A stretch of DNA of 64,000 nucleotides from Cepaea nemoralis (GCA_014155875.1 JACEFZ010003502.1:329501-393500), one strand, 5' to 3'; counted from the stretch's first letter, positions 23,680 to 34,905 are shown. Notes: generated by a model not told the origin, from the letters alone. Numbers and translations: made by a program.

Positions 23680-24195
23680 AGTTGGTTCGATGGATGGTTG
23701 GTTGGTTTGATGATTGGTTTGTGGTATGGGTAATTAGTTGGACGGTTGGTTGGTTGGATGGTTGCTTGGTTGGGTGGTTGCTTGGTTGGTTTGATGGTTT
23801 GGTAAAAGGTTGGTTGATTGAATAGCTGAATGGTTGGTTGGATGGTTGGATGGTTTGTTGGATGGTTGGTTTGATTGGTGGTTGGTTGGATGGTTGGTTG
23901 GATTGTCGGTTGGGTGGTTGAATGGTTCGTTTGTCGGTTGAATGGTTAGTTTGTCGGTTTATTAGTCGGTTTGTTGATTGTTTGGTTGGTTGGATGGATG
24001 GGTGGTTGGTTGGTTGGTTGTTTGAATGGTTGGTTGGATAGATGGTTGATTGGTTGATTGATTGAATGGATGGTTGATTGGTTGGATGGATGGTTGATTG
24101 GTTGAATGGATGGTTAACTGGTTGGATGGATGGTTGACTGGTTGGATGGATGGTTGATTGGTTCAATGGATGTGTGGTTGGTCTGATGGATGGTT
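23680..24195. repeat. GGTT/GGAT-rich degenerate tandem repeat
   Basis: Mixtures of GGTTGATT, GGTTGGAT and GGATGGTT. Minus-strand frames rich in Asn/Gln/Pro are artefacts. Confidence 0.9.
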
Positions 24196-24374
24196 GATAT
24201 GCTGGCCTAATATTTTTCGAATCCTAACTGTCGGGGTATTATTTACGTGTGCACCGAGCATACGGGACTTTCAAGTTTTCCGTCCCTATCTGAGAACGCT
24301 AGTTGTCGGTTCCACTGCCCAGGGAAAGGGGTGAGGGATGAAAACAAAAAAAATAAAACTGGCAATAACGTAGA

Positions 24375-24412
24375 CGTTGTTGATGATGACGATTATGATG
24401 ATTATCATGATA

Positions 24413-24454
<42 letters not shown>

Positions 24455-24540
24455 ATGATCATGTCGACGATGGTGACAATGATGATGATTACGATGATGA
24501 TTATGAAGTCTGTGGTGATGATGACGATGATCATTATTAC
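24375..24540. repeat. GAT-rich repeat, left flank of the LTR element
   Basis: GATGATGAT units with GAC and AAT variants. Similar DNA resumes at 32111, right after the LTR element, so the element inserted into this repeat. Confidence 0.9.
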
Positions 24541-24985
24541 TAATGAGACAGTATGCTTTCATTGTCTCTAGGCGCCTGAGTTTACTGGAAAGCATTAACT
24601 GGGATATTTTTGGTTCGACAAAGAGTTCACCGACCAGTAAGTTCAAAATTAGTAGTGAGTGGCCGGGCGATGACTCTAGTGCAGCCCGCTGACCGACAGC
24701 TTACCTCTCGTTGTTAGTAGAATAAGAAATTCAGGAAACATGAAGCCGAACTTAGCATAGGAGCTGTCAAATGAGCAAGAAATACAACGGATTAGACTAG
24801 ATATATGGGAACGGACACGCCCAATGAACCAAACCAGGCGAAGGCAGAAAGGGTAAGGTCTTCGACCGCAAGCTATAACCTAGTAGTGTCAAGGGATCTA
24901 GAATAAAGCGGATTAAGTAGAATTAATTATGTGGTACAGCTAAAAGATCTGATTGGGTAGCCCTTCGCGGCAAGGAGGAGCTATG

Positions 24986-25031
24986 TCACGTGATGCCAGA
25001 AAGAACCGCCAAATTAAGCGGTATATATATA
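24986..25031 (+). promoter_or_regulatory. Candidate LTR promoter: palindromic E-box plus TATA
   Basis: TCACGTGA at 24986-24993 is a perfect palindromic E-box. TATATATATA follows at 25022-25031. Both are repeated in the 3' LTR (29927-29934 and 29963-29972). If this is the promoter, the R region is nearly 2 kb. A second TATA-like TTTATATAC at 26734-26742 would give a conventional R of ~200 bp, and the sequence alone cannot decide. Confidence 0.45.
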
Positions 25032-26938
25032 CGCGGGACAGAGAAGCATTTGAGGAGATAAGCCAGTTCTAGACAGCCGAGTGCAGATACTCGAAAGGCT
25101 GTGGAGACCAATAAGACTGTGGCAACTCTGGTCGGGCAGATAAATCCGAGGACCAGAGAAAGCACGGACTTAAGTGTTGGAAAAAGAACCGCCCTAAAGA
25201 AACTATTGATTGCTATTGTCAATTGCAATCATTAAGGAAAGTCATACAAGACTAGAGTGGGCTAAGAGGACACACGTTTGATGGGATCATCCAGAGGACT
25301 GCGTCGAACAAAGTTGGAAGGAGCCTGACTTTATTGGAAAGTGGCGAAATCATTCTGACACGGGCGGTGATCAGACAAAAGCACCCGTAGGCAGGCGAGC
25401 AATTATCCACGGGACAGGACTCCTACGTAAGTTGGTTAATTTTAATTAGAAATCTATTAGTCTGTAGTCGGGCGTGGGTAATGGTACTTAGGTTTAGGAA
25501 GCGTTGGCAAACTACAACTGACAGATAACGGGATTAACTGCGACGTTCTATAAGGAGGTAAAGAATACGTAACTAACTATTCAACCAAACTTCGCAGTGG
25601 CTAGTTACGGAATAGAGATATGAGCGCCGAGACCATACATAGGAGTGAATTATGTTGCGAACGGTATTAGCGGCCTCAGAAGTACCCGAATTATTTCTCA
25701 ATAGAAATGTAAACACGGACGAGTACGAGACGCGACCACTGGGTCAAGCCATTCAATGAGGCCAGGTGAATACAGCGGATGAATGGACCGCGCTTGGAGC
25801 AAAGCCTGCAGATGAAAGAATGTGCTTGTATTGTTGCCGGCCTGGCAGAGTTGAATCGGGGTCAGGCTGCGGCGGAGAAAGTAGAGCATACAACTGGTTA
25901 GCAGTACAACCTAAAAGTAGCGGGTTCGGACCTTCATGGAGAATCGGGGGTAAAAGGCTTAAATGGCTTTAATACTATAAGGCGAGATAGGGAAATAGAG
26001 AGCGGTGAATAGATACATACAGACGACGCATGAGGGGAGCTGAAGTCATTATTGATCAATTGCTATGTTTATGGTGTGTTGATTGTTTTGTGATTAATGA
26101 CAGGGGGAATTTATGTTGTTGAGAATGAATATATACATGCTGTGAAGACGATGATGGTGCCAATGATAAGGAGACATGGCCCTGGTACATGTCACTGGCG
26201 TATTGTGTTGTCAGCCTCGGGGACAAAAGTGTTGTTGTTGGGGTTTACCTGATGTAGTTGTTGAGATGTGACGACCAGTTATCAGCTGTTGTGTTATGTG
26301 TCTGGCGCGGGGAAACCCGGCCAGTGTGGGCAAGCGGATCAGGAGTTGTTGTTTAGGGTTGTCCCACTGCCGAGTTATATGTGTCTGTCCGCTGTGGGAA
26401 GGCTATCAGTGTCGGCAGTGGGTATTGTATTAATGTCACATGATTATTACACATGGTGAAGTGTTTGGGGGTTCATGGGTTGATGTTGGCATCGGGGTAC
26501 ACTGGTTGATGGTGTACGACCGCCCGGGCAGGGATGGAATATCTCTTACCCGATGTCAATACACGTAGCTGAAGACGAAGGTGAGCAGTAGGTTGTTGAC
26601 ACCCGATGATGCTGTTCACATAGTCAAAGGTGTCTTTTTGTTCAATTTTCAGGTTGTTGCTTGATCGATTGCCTGGGTAAACTAGTGGGCGGTCATTTGA
26701 CGGTGGAAGTTGGTTGTGTGCATCCTTAGTAGATTTATATACTTTCTTGTCAGACTTGCATACTTTATTATTATATTTCCCCTGATTGATATGTGACTAG
26801 TTATTGGTTTAATTGCGTGCAATTCCTTAGTTTGATGGTATTATCTTGATGCTAGCTACCTGACAGCATTCTTCCATAATTGTTTGAATTGTTTACAGCA
26901 CGACACTTTGTATACTTTGTAATGTCTTTTGAGAAGCA

Positions 26939-26944
26939 AATAAA
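26939..26944 (+). terminator. LTR polyadenylation signal AATAAA (5' LTR copy)
   Basis: AATAAA in GCAAATAAACTTGATTCAG. The 3' LTR copy, at 31873-31878, is the one expected to act. Confidence 0.6.
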
Positions 26945-27179
26945 CTTGATTCAGTGTTAGCTTATTCTTATGATTGCCTGTACTATTGTCGGTTAGGGAT
27001 AGTGTTGTATTCGTGACCTGCAGTACCTGTATACTTGTGAGGTTGGTAGATAAAACCAAGGGTAATCACAAATCAGTGGTTATCTCTACAACCGGAAGAC
27101 GGACAATCTTTATCTTTCAATTCCTTATTCTCTCCTCCACTTCTCTCTCTCATCTCTCATCTTCGTGCTATCACAAAAT

Positions 27180-27195
27180 TGGCGCTGCGGAACAG
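27180..27195 (+). other. Primer-binding site candidate
   Basis: TGGCGCTGCGGAACAG starts four bases after the 5' LTR. TGG at this position pairs with the CCA end of a tRNA, as expected for a primer-binding site. The tRNA species was not determined. Confidence 0.7.
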
Positions 27196-27548
27196 AATTC
27201 TTCCAAAGTAGCTTTTGTCTGCCTGCCTCAAAGTTAGGGTTGGAGACAGACTCACATACAAGTTGTTGTATTTAGTTGCTAGTTTATTGTTGTTAGTTTG
27301 GCAGTTGTAAGTGCTTTGTTCTATTAGGTCTACTAATCTTACAGTTATTCAGTAGGCTGTCAAAACTGTCAGTAGGAGTTTCTAGTAAGTCTACTCGGTT
27401 AGGGATTCTTGGTTTAAGCACACCCGGCGAACCCACTACACCGCAAGAGAAAAAATATACCCAGAAGAAGCCGAAGCAGCAGAGTCAGTCCTGTCCGGAA
27501 GCGAGTCTAGTAAGTTTTTTTAAAAAGATCTCAACGACGATTACAAAC

Positions 27549-28520
27549 ATGACTACCAGAAGTACACGCTCTGCAGCATTAGTCGAAAGCAGCGAAGGGG
27601 CGTCGGCCTCTGTGCAGGGCAATGTCGATTCTCACCCCACAGCATCGCCATGTGAACAAGTGAGATATGTAATAATGCCCACTCGAAAGAACATCAATAC
27701 TTTCGGGGGCCCACACGGCCCCACTGTTAATGAGTATCTACGGGAAATCCGTTCAGCGTTCAGAGCGGGCATGATGGGGACAGCTGACAAAGTTGACCTT
27801 ATCATCGACACCATTTCACCGCACGTACACAGAGAGTTAAAGCTGCACACCTCTGAGAAGGACCCCGAAAAGATGTTGGAGGTTTTAGCGACCATCTACG
27901 GCGACAAACGAACCCTCCAAGAACTAACGGCGACATTTTTCTCCACCAGACAAGGTAGCCGGGAGTCGATCGTCGACTTCTCCCATAAATTGCACCGGGA
28001 ATTCGAGGAGGTGGTCTGCGCACAAGAGAGACAGAACGTCTCACCTTTTCACGAGTCAATGCTCAGAGACCAGTTTGTCGCGCAGTTGAGAGACGATTTA
28101 CCTCGGCAGATGATAAAAGAAAGGCTCATTGACGAGCCTTCCATGTCTTTTCTAGCTGCTCGTGATTGTGCAGTGCGATGGGCCAGCGCTAAACACACTC
28201 CGCAGACTGAGGTGTACAACGTTGAAGCCACGGTTGTGAATCGTAACAACGACCACAGACAGCAGAGCACTGGGCATGGCCGAAACAACGAACAGAAGGG
28301 CATTCCAGCAGAAAATGACAGTAGGGGGTCACATGAACAGTCGGGCGAGGTAGATGAACTTAAGCGGGAGATGGCGCAGTTAAAAATGCAATTGTCGCAT
28401 CTTGTGAACGGCCGGGGACAGCCCCAGCCAAGGTCCCAGAGACAGCAAAAACAGATTCGTTGTGATCTTTGTGGCCGGGTAGGACATATTGCCAGATTTT
28501 GTAGGGCACATTTAAACTAG
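27549..28520 (+). CDS. gag: Gag polyprotein with CCHC zinc knuckle
   Basis: This 323-residue protein would form the retrotransposon particle and bind its RNA. The start lies in AAACATGA (A at -3), 373 bases into the internal region. Residues ~50-200 have the charged, helix-rich look of a Ty3/Gypsy capsid (VNEYLREIRSAF; DFSHKLHREFEEVV). Residues ~266-290 (VDELKREMAQLKMQLSHLV) could form a coiled coil. The C-terminus carries one zinc knuckle, Cys305-x2-Cys308-x4-His313-x4-Cys318. The frame is intact. The last two codons before the stop are part of a -1 frameshift heptamer that joins the frame to protease. Confidence 0.92.
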   Translation: MTTRSTRSAALVESSEGASASVQGNVDSHPTASPCEQVRYVIMPTRKNINTFGGPHGPTVNEYLREIRSAFRAGMMGTADKVDLIIDTISPHVHRELKLHTSEKDPEKMLEVLATIYGDKRTLQELTATFFSTRQGSRESIVDFSHKLHREFEEVVCAQERQNVSPFHESMLRDQFVAQLRDDLPRQMIKERLIDEPSMSFLAARDCAVRWASAKHTPQTEVYNVEATVVNRNNDHRQQSTGHGRNNEQKGIPAENDSRGSHEQSGEVDELKREMAQLKMQLSHLVNGRGQPQPRSQRQQKQIRCDLCGRVGHIARFCRAHLN

Positions 28521-29374
28521 AATCCCGTACAGCTACGAGTCAGGCCGCGGCGGGAAGGTTCAAGGACTCACCAATAAAAATGCTAGGCGAACGCCCAGAG
28601 ACAATGATAAGCATTGACGGTAGAAATGTAAGATGTGTTCTGGACACTGGCTCACAAGTTTCCACGATTTCAGAGGAGTGTTTCAATAGACTTTTCAGAC
28701 ATTATAGGTTAGATGTAGATAAGTACATTAGGTTAACATCAGCAAACGGCGTTTCAATACCATATTTAGGGTACATCAGTACCAGTGTACAAATAGGGAC
28801 TGATAGTGTTGATAGATGTGGAATTTTTGTTTTAAAAGATGTCAGGGGCACCGAAAACAAAACGCCCTGTATACTAGGCATGAATGTACTCGCAGAGTTG
28901 CCAAATGTTAGCAGGTTTTTTCAGTTCAACAGGCCAGCAGACAACAATGCAAGTGTTGACCTAGATCGGAAGAAAGTGTGGGTGACAGGAGAGGCCAGGA
29001 CTCACATACCTGCCCGCTCGCTGGCTGTCCTGCTAGTTAGGGGTCGCGCGGGGTTAACAGACAGGACGGTCTTGTTCGAACCAGGCAGAGATCTTGACCA
29101 CAAGGGTTTAATTCTGCCTTACTGCTTTACTAGGTTAGAGGGGGGAGTGTGCCAAATACAGATAGTTAACATGGGTGACGAAGATGTGTTTTTAGTGAGA
29201 GGTACTCAGGTGGGGGAGATATCTGATGCCACGATTGACCTGACTAGGCATTTTAGAGTGGTAGGAACGCAACAAATAGAGTTGTCTGCTAAACCAGACA
29301 GTGGGGAGGCAACCAGTATTTTTTATTATTATTATTATTTGGGGTGGAAGTTCCAAAAAGAGTTTTCCCCTTAG
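28505..29374 (+). CDS. pro: Retropepsin-type protease and linker, -1 frame to gag
   Basis: The aspartic protease would cut the Gag-Pro polyprotein. The frame is open from 28505. The first ATG is 28580, but the frameshift site makes a Gag-Pro fusion more likely. The catalytic motif VLDTGSQVSTIS has Asp at residue 22 counted from that ATG, and CILGMNVL (ILG motif) lies near residue 97. The next ~120 residues (PARSLAVLLVRGR, LILPYCFTRLEGG, VFLVRGTQVGEI) resemble the linker seen between protease and RT in Ty3/Gypsy polyproteins. The frame then runs into a TAT repeat encoding Tyr residues and stops. RT never starts, so the polyprotein is truncated here. Confidence 0.88.
   Translation, partial: GTFKLESRTATSQAAAGRFKDSPIKMLGERPETMISIDGRNVRCVLDTGSQVSTISEECFNRLFRHYRLDVDKYIRLTSANGVSIPYLGYISTSVQIGTDSVDRCGIFVLKDVRGTENKTPCILGMNVLAELPNVSRFFQFNRPADNNASVDLDRKKVWVTGEARTHIPARSLAVLLVRGRAGLTDRTVLFEPGRDLDHKGLILPYCFTRLEGGVCQIQIVNMGDEDVFLVRGTQVGEISDATIDLTRHFRVVGTQQIELSAKPDSGEATSIFYYYYYLGWKFQKEFSP
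28511..28517 (+). promoter_or_regulatory. Programmed -1 frameshift site T TTA AAC
   Basis: In the gag frame the codons read CAT TTA AAC TAG, so TTTAAAC sits in the correct X-XXY-YYZ phase immediately before the gag stop (28518-28520). The -1 frame is open from 28505 through protease to 29374, with no start codon needed. A short complementary pair downstream (TCCCG near 28523, CGGGA near 28551) might form part of a stimulatory stem. That structure is a guess. Confidence 0.8.
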
Positions 29375-29484
29375 GCATCCAATATTGTTTATGAGGAATG
29401 TCAGATGCGGAGCCAGGGCTTCGATCTCAAGGAGGAATGACGCTATATTGATGGTGGGACCCATCAACTTTTGGTAGGTGGGTA

Positions 29485-32110
29485 TGAGACAGTATGCTTT
29501 CATTGTCTCTAGGCGCCTGAGTTTACTGGAAAGCATTAACTGGGATATTTTTGGTTCGACAAAGAGTTCACCGACCAGTAAGTTCAAAATTAGTAGTGAG
29601 TGGCCGGGCGATGACTCTAGTGCAGCCCGCTGACCGACAGCTTACCTCTCGTTGTTAGTAGAATAAGAAATTCAGGAAACATGAAGCCGAACTTAGCATA
29701 GGAGCTGTCAAATGAGCAAGAAATACAACGGATTAGACTAGATATATGGGAACGGACACGCCCAATGAACCAAACCAGGCGAAGGCAGAAAGGGTAAGGT
29801 CTTCGACCGCAAGCTATAACCTAGTAGTGTCAAGGGATCTAGAATAAAGCGGATTAAGTAGAATTAATTATGTGGTACAGCTAAAAGATCTGATTGGGTA
29901 GCCCTTCGCGGCAAGGAGTAGCTATGTCACGTGATGCCAGAAAGAACCGCCAAATTAAGCGGTATATATATACGCGGGACAGAGAAGCATTTGAGGAGAT
30001 AAGCAAGTTCTAGACAGCCGAGTGCAGATACTCGAAAGGCTGTGGAGACCAATAAGACTGTGGCAACTCTGGTCGGGCAGATAAATCCGAGGACCAGAGA
30101 AAGCACGGACTTAAGTGTTGGAAAAAGAACCGCCCTAAAGAAACTATTGATTGCTATTGTCAATTGCAATCATTAAGGAAAGTCATACAAGACTAGAGTG
30201 GGCTAAGAGGACACACGTTTGATGGGATCATCCAGAGGACTGCTGTCGAACAAAGTTGGAAGGAGCCTGACTTTATTGGAAAGTGGCGAAATCATTCTGA
30301 CACGGGCGGTGATCAGACAAAAGCACCCGTAGGCAGGCGAGCAATTATCCACGGGACAGGACTCCTACGTAAGTTGGTTAATTTTAATTAGAAATCTATT
30401 AGTCTGTAGTCGGGCGTGGGTAATGGTACTTAGGTTTAGGAAGCGTTGGCAAACTACAACTGACAGATAACGGGATTAACTGCGACGTTCTATAAGGAGG
30501 TAAAGAATACGTAACTAACTATTCAACCAAAACTCGCAGTGGCTAATTACGAAGTAGAGATATGAGCGCCGAAACCATGATAGGAGTGATTAGTTGCAAA
30601 CGGTATTAGCGGCCTCAGAAGGTCCCCGATTATTTCTTATAGAAATGTAAACACGACAGGTACGAGACGCGACCACTGGGTCAAGCCATTCAATGAGGCC
30701 AGGTGAATACAGCGGATGAATGGACCGCGCTTGGAGCAAAGCCTGCAGATGAAAGAATGTGCTTGTATTGTTGCCGGCCTGGCAGAGTTGAATCGGGGTC
30801 AGGCTGCGGCGGAGAAAGTAGAGCATACAACTGGTTAGCAGTACAACCTAAAAGTAGCGGGTTCGGACCTTCATGGAGAATCGGGGGTAAAAGGCTTAAA
30901 TGGCTTTAATACTATAAGGCGAGATAGGGAAATAGAGAGCGGTGAATAGATACATACAGACGACGCATGAGGGGAGCTGAAGTCATTATTGATCAATTGC
31001 TATGTTTATGGTGTGTTGATTGTTTTGTGATTAATGACAGGGGGAATTTATGTTGTTGAGAATGAATATATACATGCTGTGAAGACGATGATGGTGCCAA
31101 TGATAAGGAGACATGGCCCTGGTACATGTCACTGGCGTATTGTGTTGTCAGCCTCGGGGACAAAAGTGTTGTTGTTGGGGTTTACCTGATGTAGTTGTTG
31201 AGATGTGACGACCAGTTATCAGCTGTTGTGTTATGTGTCTGGCGCGGGGAAACCCGGCCAGTGTGGGCAAGCGGATCAGGAGTTGTTGTTTAGGGTTGTC
31301 CCACTGCCGAGTTATATGTGTCTGTCCGCTGTGGGAAGGCTATCAGTGTCGGCGTGGGTATTGTATTAATGTCACATGATTATTACACATGGTGAAGTGT
31401 TTGGGGGTTCATGGGTTGATGTTGGCATCGGGGTACACTGGTTGATGGTGTACGACCGCCCGGGCAGGGATGGAATATCTCTTACCCGATGTCAATACAC
31501 GTAGCTGGAGACGAAGGTGAGCAGTAGGTTGTTGACACCCGATGATGCTGTTCACATAGTCAAAGGTGTCTTTTTGTTCAATTTTCAGGTTGTTGCTTGA
31601 TCGATTGCCTGGGTAAACTAGTGGGCGGTCATTTGACGGTGGAAGTTGGTTGTGTGCATCTTTAGTAGATTTATATACTTTCTTGTCAGATTTGCGTACT
31701 TTATTATTATATTTCCCTGATTGATATGTGACTAGTTATTGGTTTAATTGCGTGCAATTCCTTAGTTTGATGGTATTATCTTGATGCTAGCTACCTGACT
31801 GCATTCTTCCATAATTGTTTGAATTGTTTTCACACGATACTTTGTATACTTTGTAACTTCTTTTAAGAAGCAAATAAACTTGATTCAGTGTTAGCTTATT
31901 CTTCTTAGTGCCTGTACTGTGCTTGTCGGTTAGGGTAGTGTTGTATTCGTGACCTGCGTACCTGTATACTTGTGAGGTTGGTAGATAAAACCAAGGGTAA
32001 TCACAAATCAGTGGTTATCTCTACAACCGGAAGACGGACAATCTTTATCTTTCAATTCCTTATTCTCTCCTCCACTTCTCTCTCTCATCTCTCATCTTCG
32101 TGCTATCACA
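29485..32110 (+). repeat. 3' LTR, 2626 bp
   Basis: Same start and end as the 5' LTR. Differences include small indels and substitutions around 30530-30660 and 31800-31960. The bases just upstream (GGTAGGTGGGTA) are the only polypurine-tract candidate, and it is weak. Confidence 0.95.
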
Positions 32111-32960
32111 CTAAGACGATGACTATGATGATTATGACGATTATGATGATGATTATGGTGAGGATAATAATTATGACGATCATGATGATGACGAAGATAA
32201 CGATGATTTTCTTGTATTACGACAACGAAGACGATGTTGATTAGAATGATAACAATGACGACGACGAAGGTTATGATGATGGAGACGATTATGCTGATGA
32301 TAATGAAGAATATGATGCTGGTGAGAATTGTGATGATAACTATGGAGATAATGATGATGATGACGATGATGACGTAGATGATGTTCATGATAATGATCAT
32401 GATTGTGACGACGAAGATTATGATGATGATAATGATGATGATCATGATGGTGATCATGATCATGATGATGATGATGATGACAACGACGTAGATGATGTTG
32501 ATGAGAATGATCATGATGACGCCGACGGAGTTTACGATAATGATGATAATGACGACTTTGATTTTTTTTTATTTTGCGCTGGCTGGCTTTGAACTCCAGC
32601 GTAGTCCATTCGCACCATTTTATAGTAGTGATGGACTGAATTTTGCGTGTGGATTAGCTTTCCCTATTAACAGTGTCCCTCGCCATCAGGCGAACTCACT
32701 CCGACTTCAGAGGTAACGACGACGATGACGACGTAGGTGATGTTGATGAGAATGATCTTGATGATGACGACGGAGATTGTGATGATGATGATAATGATGA
32801 TGATGATAATGATGATGATGATGATGATGATGATGTTGATGATGATGATGACGTAGATGATATGTGATGAGAATGATCATGATGATGACGACGGAGATTA
32901 TGATAGTGACGATGATTATAATGACGACTATCAAGATGATGATGATAATTATTACTGCGA
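32111..32960. repeat. GAT/GAC-rich repeat with a minus-strand SINE-b fragment at 32578-32716
   Basis: Degenerate GATGATGAC sequence continues the left flank of the LTR element. The island at 32578-32716 is the SINE-b body in reverse (GTGTGGATTAGCTTTCCC, CCATCAGGCGAACTCACTCC). Confidence 0.8.
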
Positions 32961-33019
32961 CGAACATGATGTCGGTTCCACTACCCAGGGAAAGGGGGAC
33001 TGAACATTCAGTCAACACC

Positions 33020-33590
33020 AAGAGATCAACCGAGTATCTTTGAACCAGTCGCTGACGACATAACCAAAATATTGTAACCTCTTAAGATATATTTTGTGTG
33101 TGTGTGCTTGTATGTATACGTGTATCTACGTGTGTATGTGTTTTGTGTGTGTCTCAAACTTTAAACACAGTTGTTTTGAAAGATGTCAACAGAATTGGTA
33201 AAACATGAACAGATATATAGATTTCTGAACTGCCCGCTTGTAAATTCAAAATAACACATGCGAACTTTGGCCGACCTTTTCTTGAACACAAATATTCAAG
33301 TACTTAAATAAAAAAAACAAATTTAGAAAGCACTCAAGACACGGATTTATTCAACCAAATCAGTTTGACTGAACAGTTTAACCTGTGGTTTATTAGGAAA
33401 ACAAGAAGAAGGAAAAAAAAAAAAAACTGGCAATAACGGTTAACTGATTTCTGCGGAGGTCGTTGAGTACAGGAGATTAAAAATAAATTATAGCCAGTCA
33501 TTGATTCACAAACAGGCAACTGTGTAGTCAGGCTTGAGTTTGGTTACAAACTGGCGGTGAAGGTGGAGTTTAGCCAGGTAGGTAAAGTGC
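33020..33590. other. No gene seen
   Basis: A short GT-rich segment near 33095-33150 and an A run at 33413. Nothing else is recognisable. Confidence 0.5.
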
Positions 33591-33597
33591 AAGATTA

Positions 33598-33850
33598 TGT
33601 GGGCTAAAGGAAGACAGTGTTTACAGGTGGATGGACATCGTTAAGTGATGGACGTGGGTGGGGGGGGGGGGGGGGGGGGGGGGTTGTGTGGCTAAAGCAA
33701 GACAGTGTTACAGTTGGGTGGACATCGTTAAGTGATGGACTTGGGGGGGGGTGGGGGGGGAGTTTGTGTGGCTAAAGGAAGACAGCGTTACAGGTGGGTG
33801 GACATCGTTAAGTGATGTACTGGGGGGAGTTTGTGTGGGGCATGTAGAAG
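33598..33850. repeat. ~75-bp minisatellite, three units, with G runs
   Basis: Units share GGCTAAAGGAAGACAGTGTT, ACAGGTGGGTGGACATCGTT and AAGTGATGGAC and differ in the length of a G run (up to about 24 G at 33660-33683). Confidence 0.85.
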
Positions 33851-33899
33851 CAAGGGGGTTGGGGATTTGCTGCAGCTGACATTCAATAAGGTGATGGTA

Positions 33900-34445
33900 T
33901 TTTTGGTGATGATGATGATGATGACTAATGTGATGAGGATGACGGTGACGATGATGATTATTATGATGATGACTATGATGATGATGACGACTGTGATGAG
34001 GATGATAATGATTATGATGTTGAAAATGGTAATGCTTTTGGTGTGATGATAATGATGATGACAACCGTGACAAAGACGTTGATGATGATGATGATGATGA
34101 TTATGATGATGCTCATGATAATTATGATAATGATGATGATTGTTATCATGTCGACGATGGTGACAATGATGATGATTACGAAGAAGATGATGATATGTAT
34201 GATGACTATGGTAATGATGACGATAATCATTATTGGTATGATGATGACTAGGATGATTATGACGATTATGATGATAATTACGGTGATGATAATAATGATT
34301 ATTTTTGTATTACGGCGACGAAGATGATGTGGATTAGAATGATAATGATGATGACGATGAAGTTTATGATGATGATGGTGATGATGATGATGATGATGAT
34401 AATGATGAAAATGATGTTGATTAGAATGATAATGATTATGACGAC
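33900..34445. repeat. GAT-rich degenerate repeat
   Basis: GATGATGATGAC with frequent AAT and TAT variants. Frames rich in Met/Ile are artefacts. Confidence 0.92.
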
Positions 34446-34449
34446 GAAG

Positions 34450-34620
34450 GTTAAGTTTACGTTCAGCAGTTTGATATTACTTTCTGAACTAGCGCACTCA
34501 TACCATTGTATGAAAACAAGCGCAATGCAGTCTGCTACCAAATCACCCGCAGCTGTGTTTCGAATGCGAGGTATGCGGGATTGTGATTTGCGTTTGTAAC
34601 CCCTTCACCACATCGCCGGT
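34450..34620 (-). mobile_element. SINE-a relative, head and body start
   Basis: In reverse: a GCAATCCCGCATACC-like head with B-box-like GCATTCGAAACACAGC, then GTTCAGAAAGTAATATCAAA. The 3' part of the body is missing. Confidence 0.65.
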
Positions 34621-34679
34621 TGCATTGCTTCTATATATAGCACTTTAACACACTCTCATAGTAGTTGACAATCTTGTAT

Positions 34680-34905
34680 TATGAGTACAAACGCATTCGC
34701 AATCCCGCATAACGCGGTAGAATCGCAGCTGCCGTAGATGTTAAAGCAAACCGTCTTGTGCTGGTTTTCATGCAATGGCTTGAGTGTTGATCGTTCAGAA
34801 AGCAATGGCAAACTACTGAACGTAAACGTGCTAAGAAAATACCAAGAGATAAACAAATGCCGGGGTTAATGCGAGGTCCTGTAAAGATTATGCAACTAAC
34901 TTTAA
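34680..34905 (+). mobile_element. SINE-a copy
   Basis: GCAATCCCGCATAACGCGGT head, then TCAGAAAGCAATGGCAAACT body and GAGGTCCTGTAAAG end. It lies opposite in orientation to its neighbour at 34450. Confidence 0.75.

Larger units (their letters stand above)
24544..27175 (+). repeat. 5' LTR, 2632 bp
   Basis: Starts TGAGACAGTATGCTTTCATT and ends CATCTTCGTGCTATCACA. It is far longer than the few hundred bases usual for animal Ty3/Gypsy LTRs. No long open frame is convincing inside it. Confidence 0.95.
24544..32110 (+). mobile_element. Ty3/Gypsy-like LTR retrotransposon, gag-protease only
   Basis: Two direct LTRs (24544-27175 and 29485-32110) enclose 2309 bp with a primer-binding site, gag and protease. 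LTRs begin TGAGACAG and end TATCACA. CTAA precedes the left LTR (24540-24543) and follows the right LTR (32111-32114). Including one more base gives ACTAA, so the duplication is 4 or 5 bp. The LTRs differ at a few dozen positions by eye, clustered near 25590-25720, so the insertion is not very old. RT, RNase H and integrase are absent: protease ends in a TAT run at 29322, and only ~110 bp of non-coding DNA precedes the 3' LTR. Movement would need enzymes in trans. Confidence 0.93.

Noticed and set aside
24544..27175. Large segmental duplication instead of LTRs
   Set aside because: Copies start TG and end CA, flank gag and pro directly, are followed by a primer-binding site, and share a short target duplication.
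29192..29587. 131-codon minus-strand frame spanning the 3' LTR start
   Set aside because: It is a shadow frame across the end of pro and the LTR; most of its N-terminal part is simply repeated at the other LTR.
32092..32514. Ile/Val-rich minus-strand frame that looks like a membrane protein
   Set aside because: It is a reverse translation of GAT/GAC repeat.
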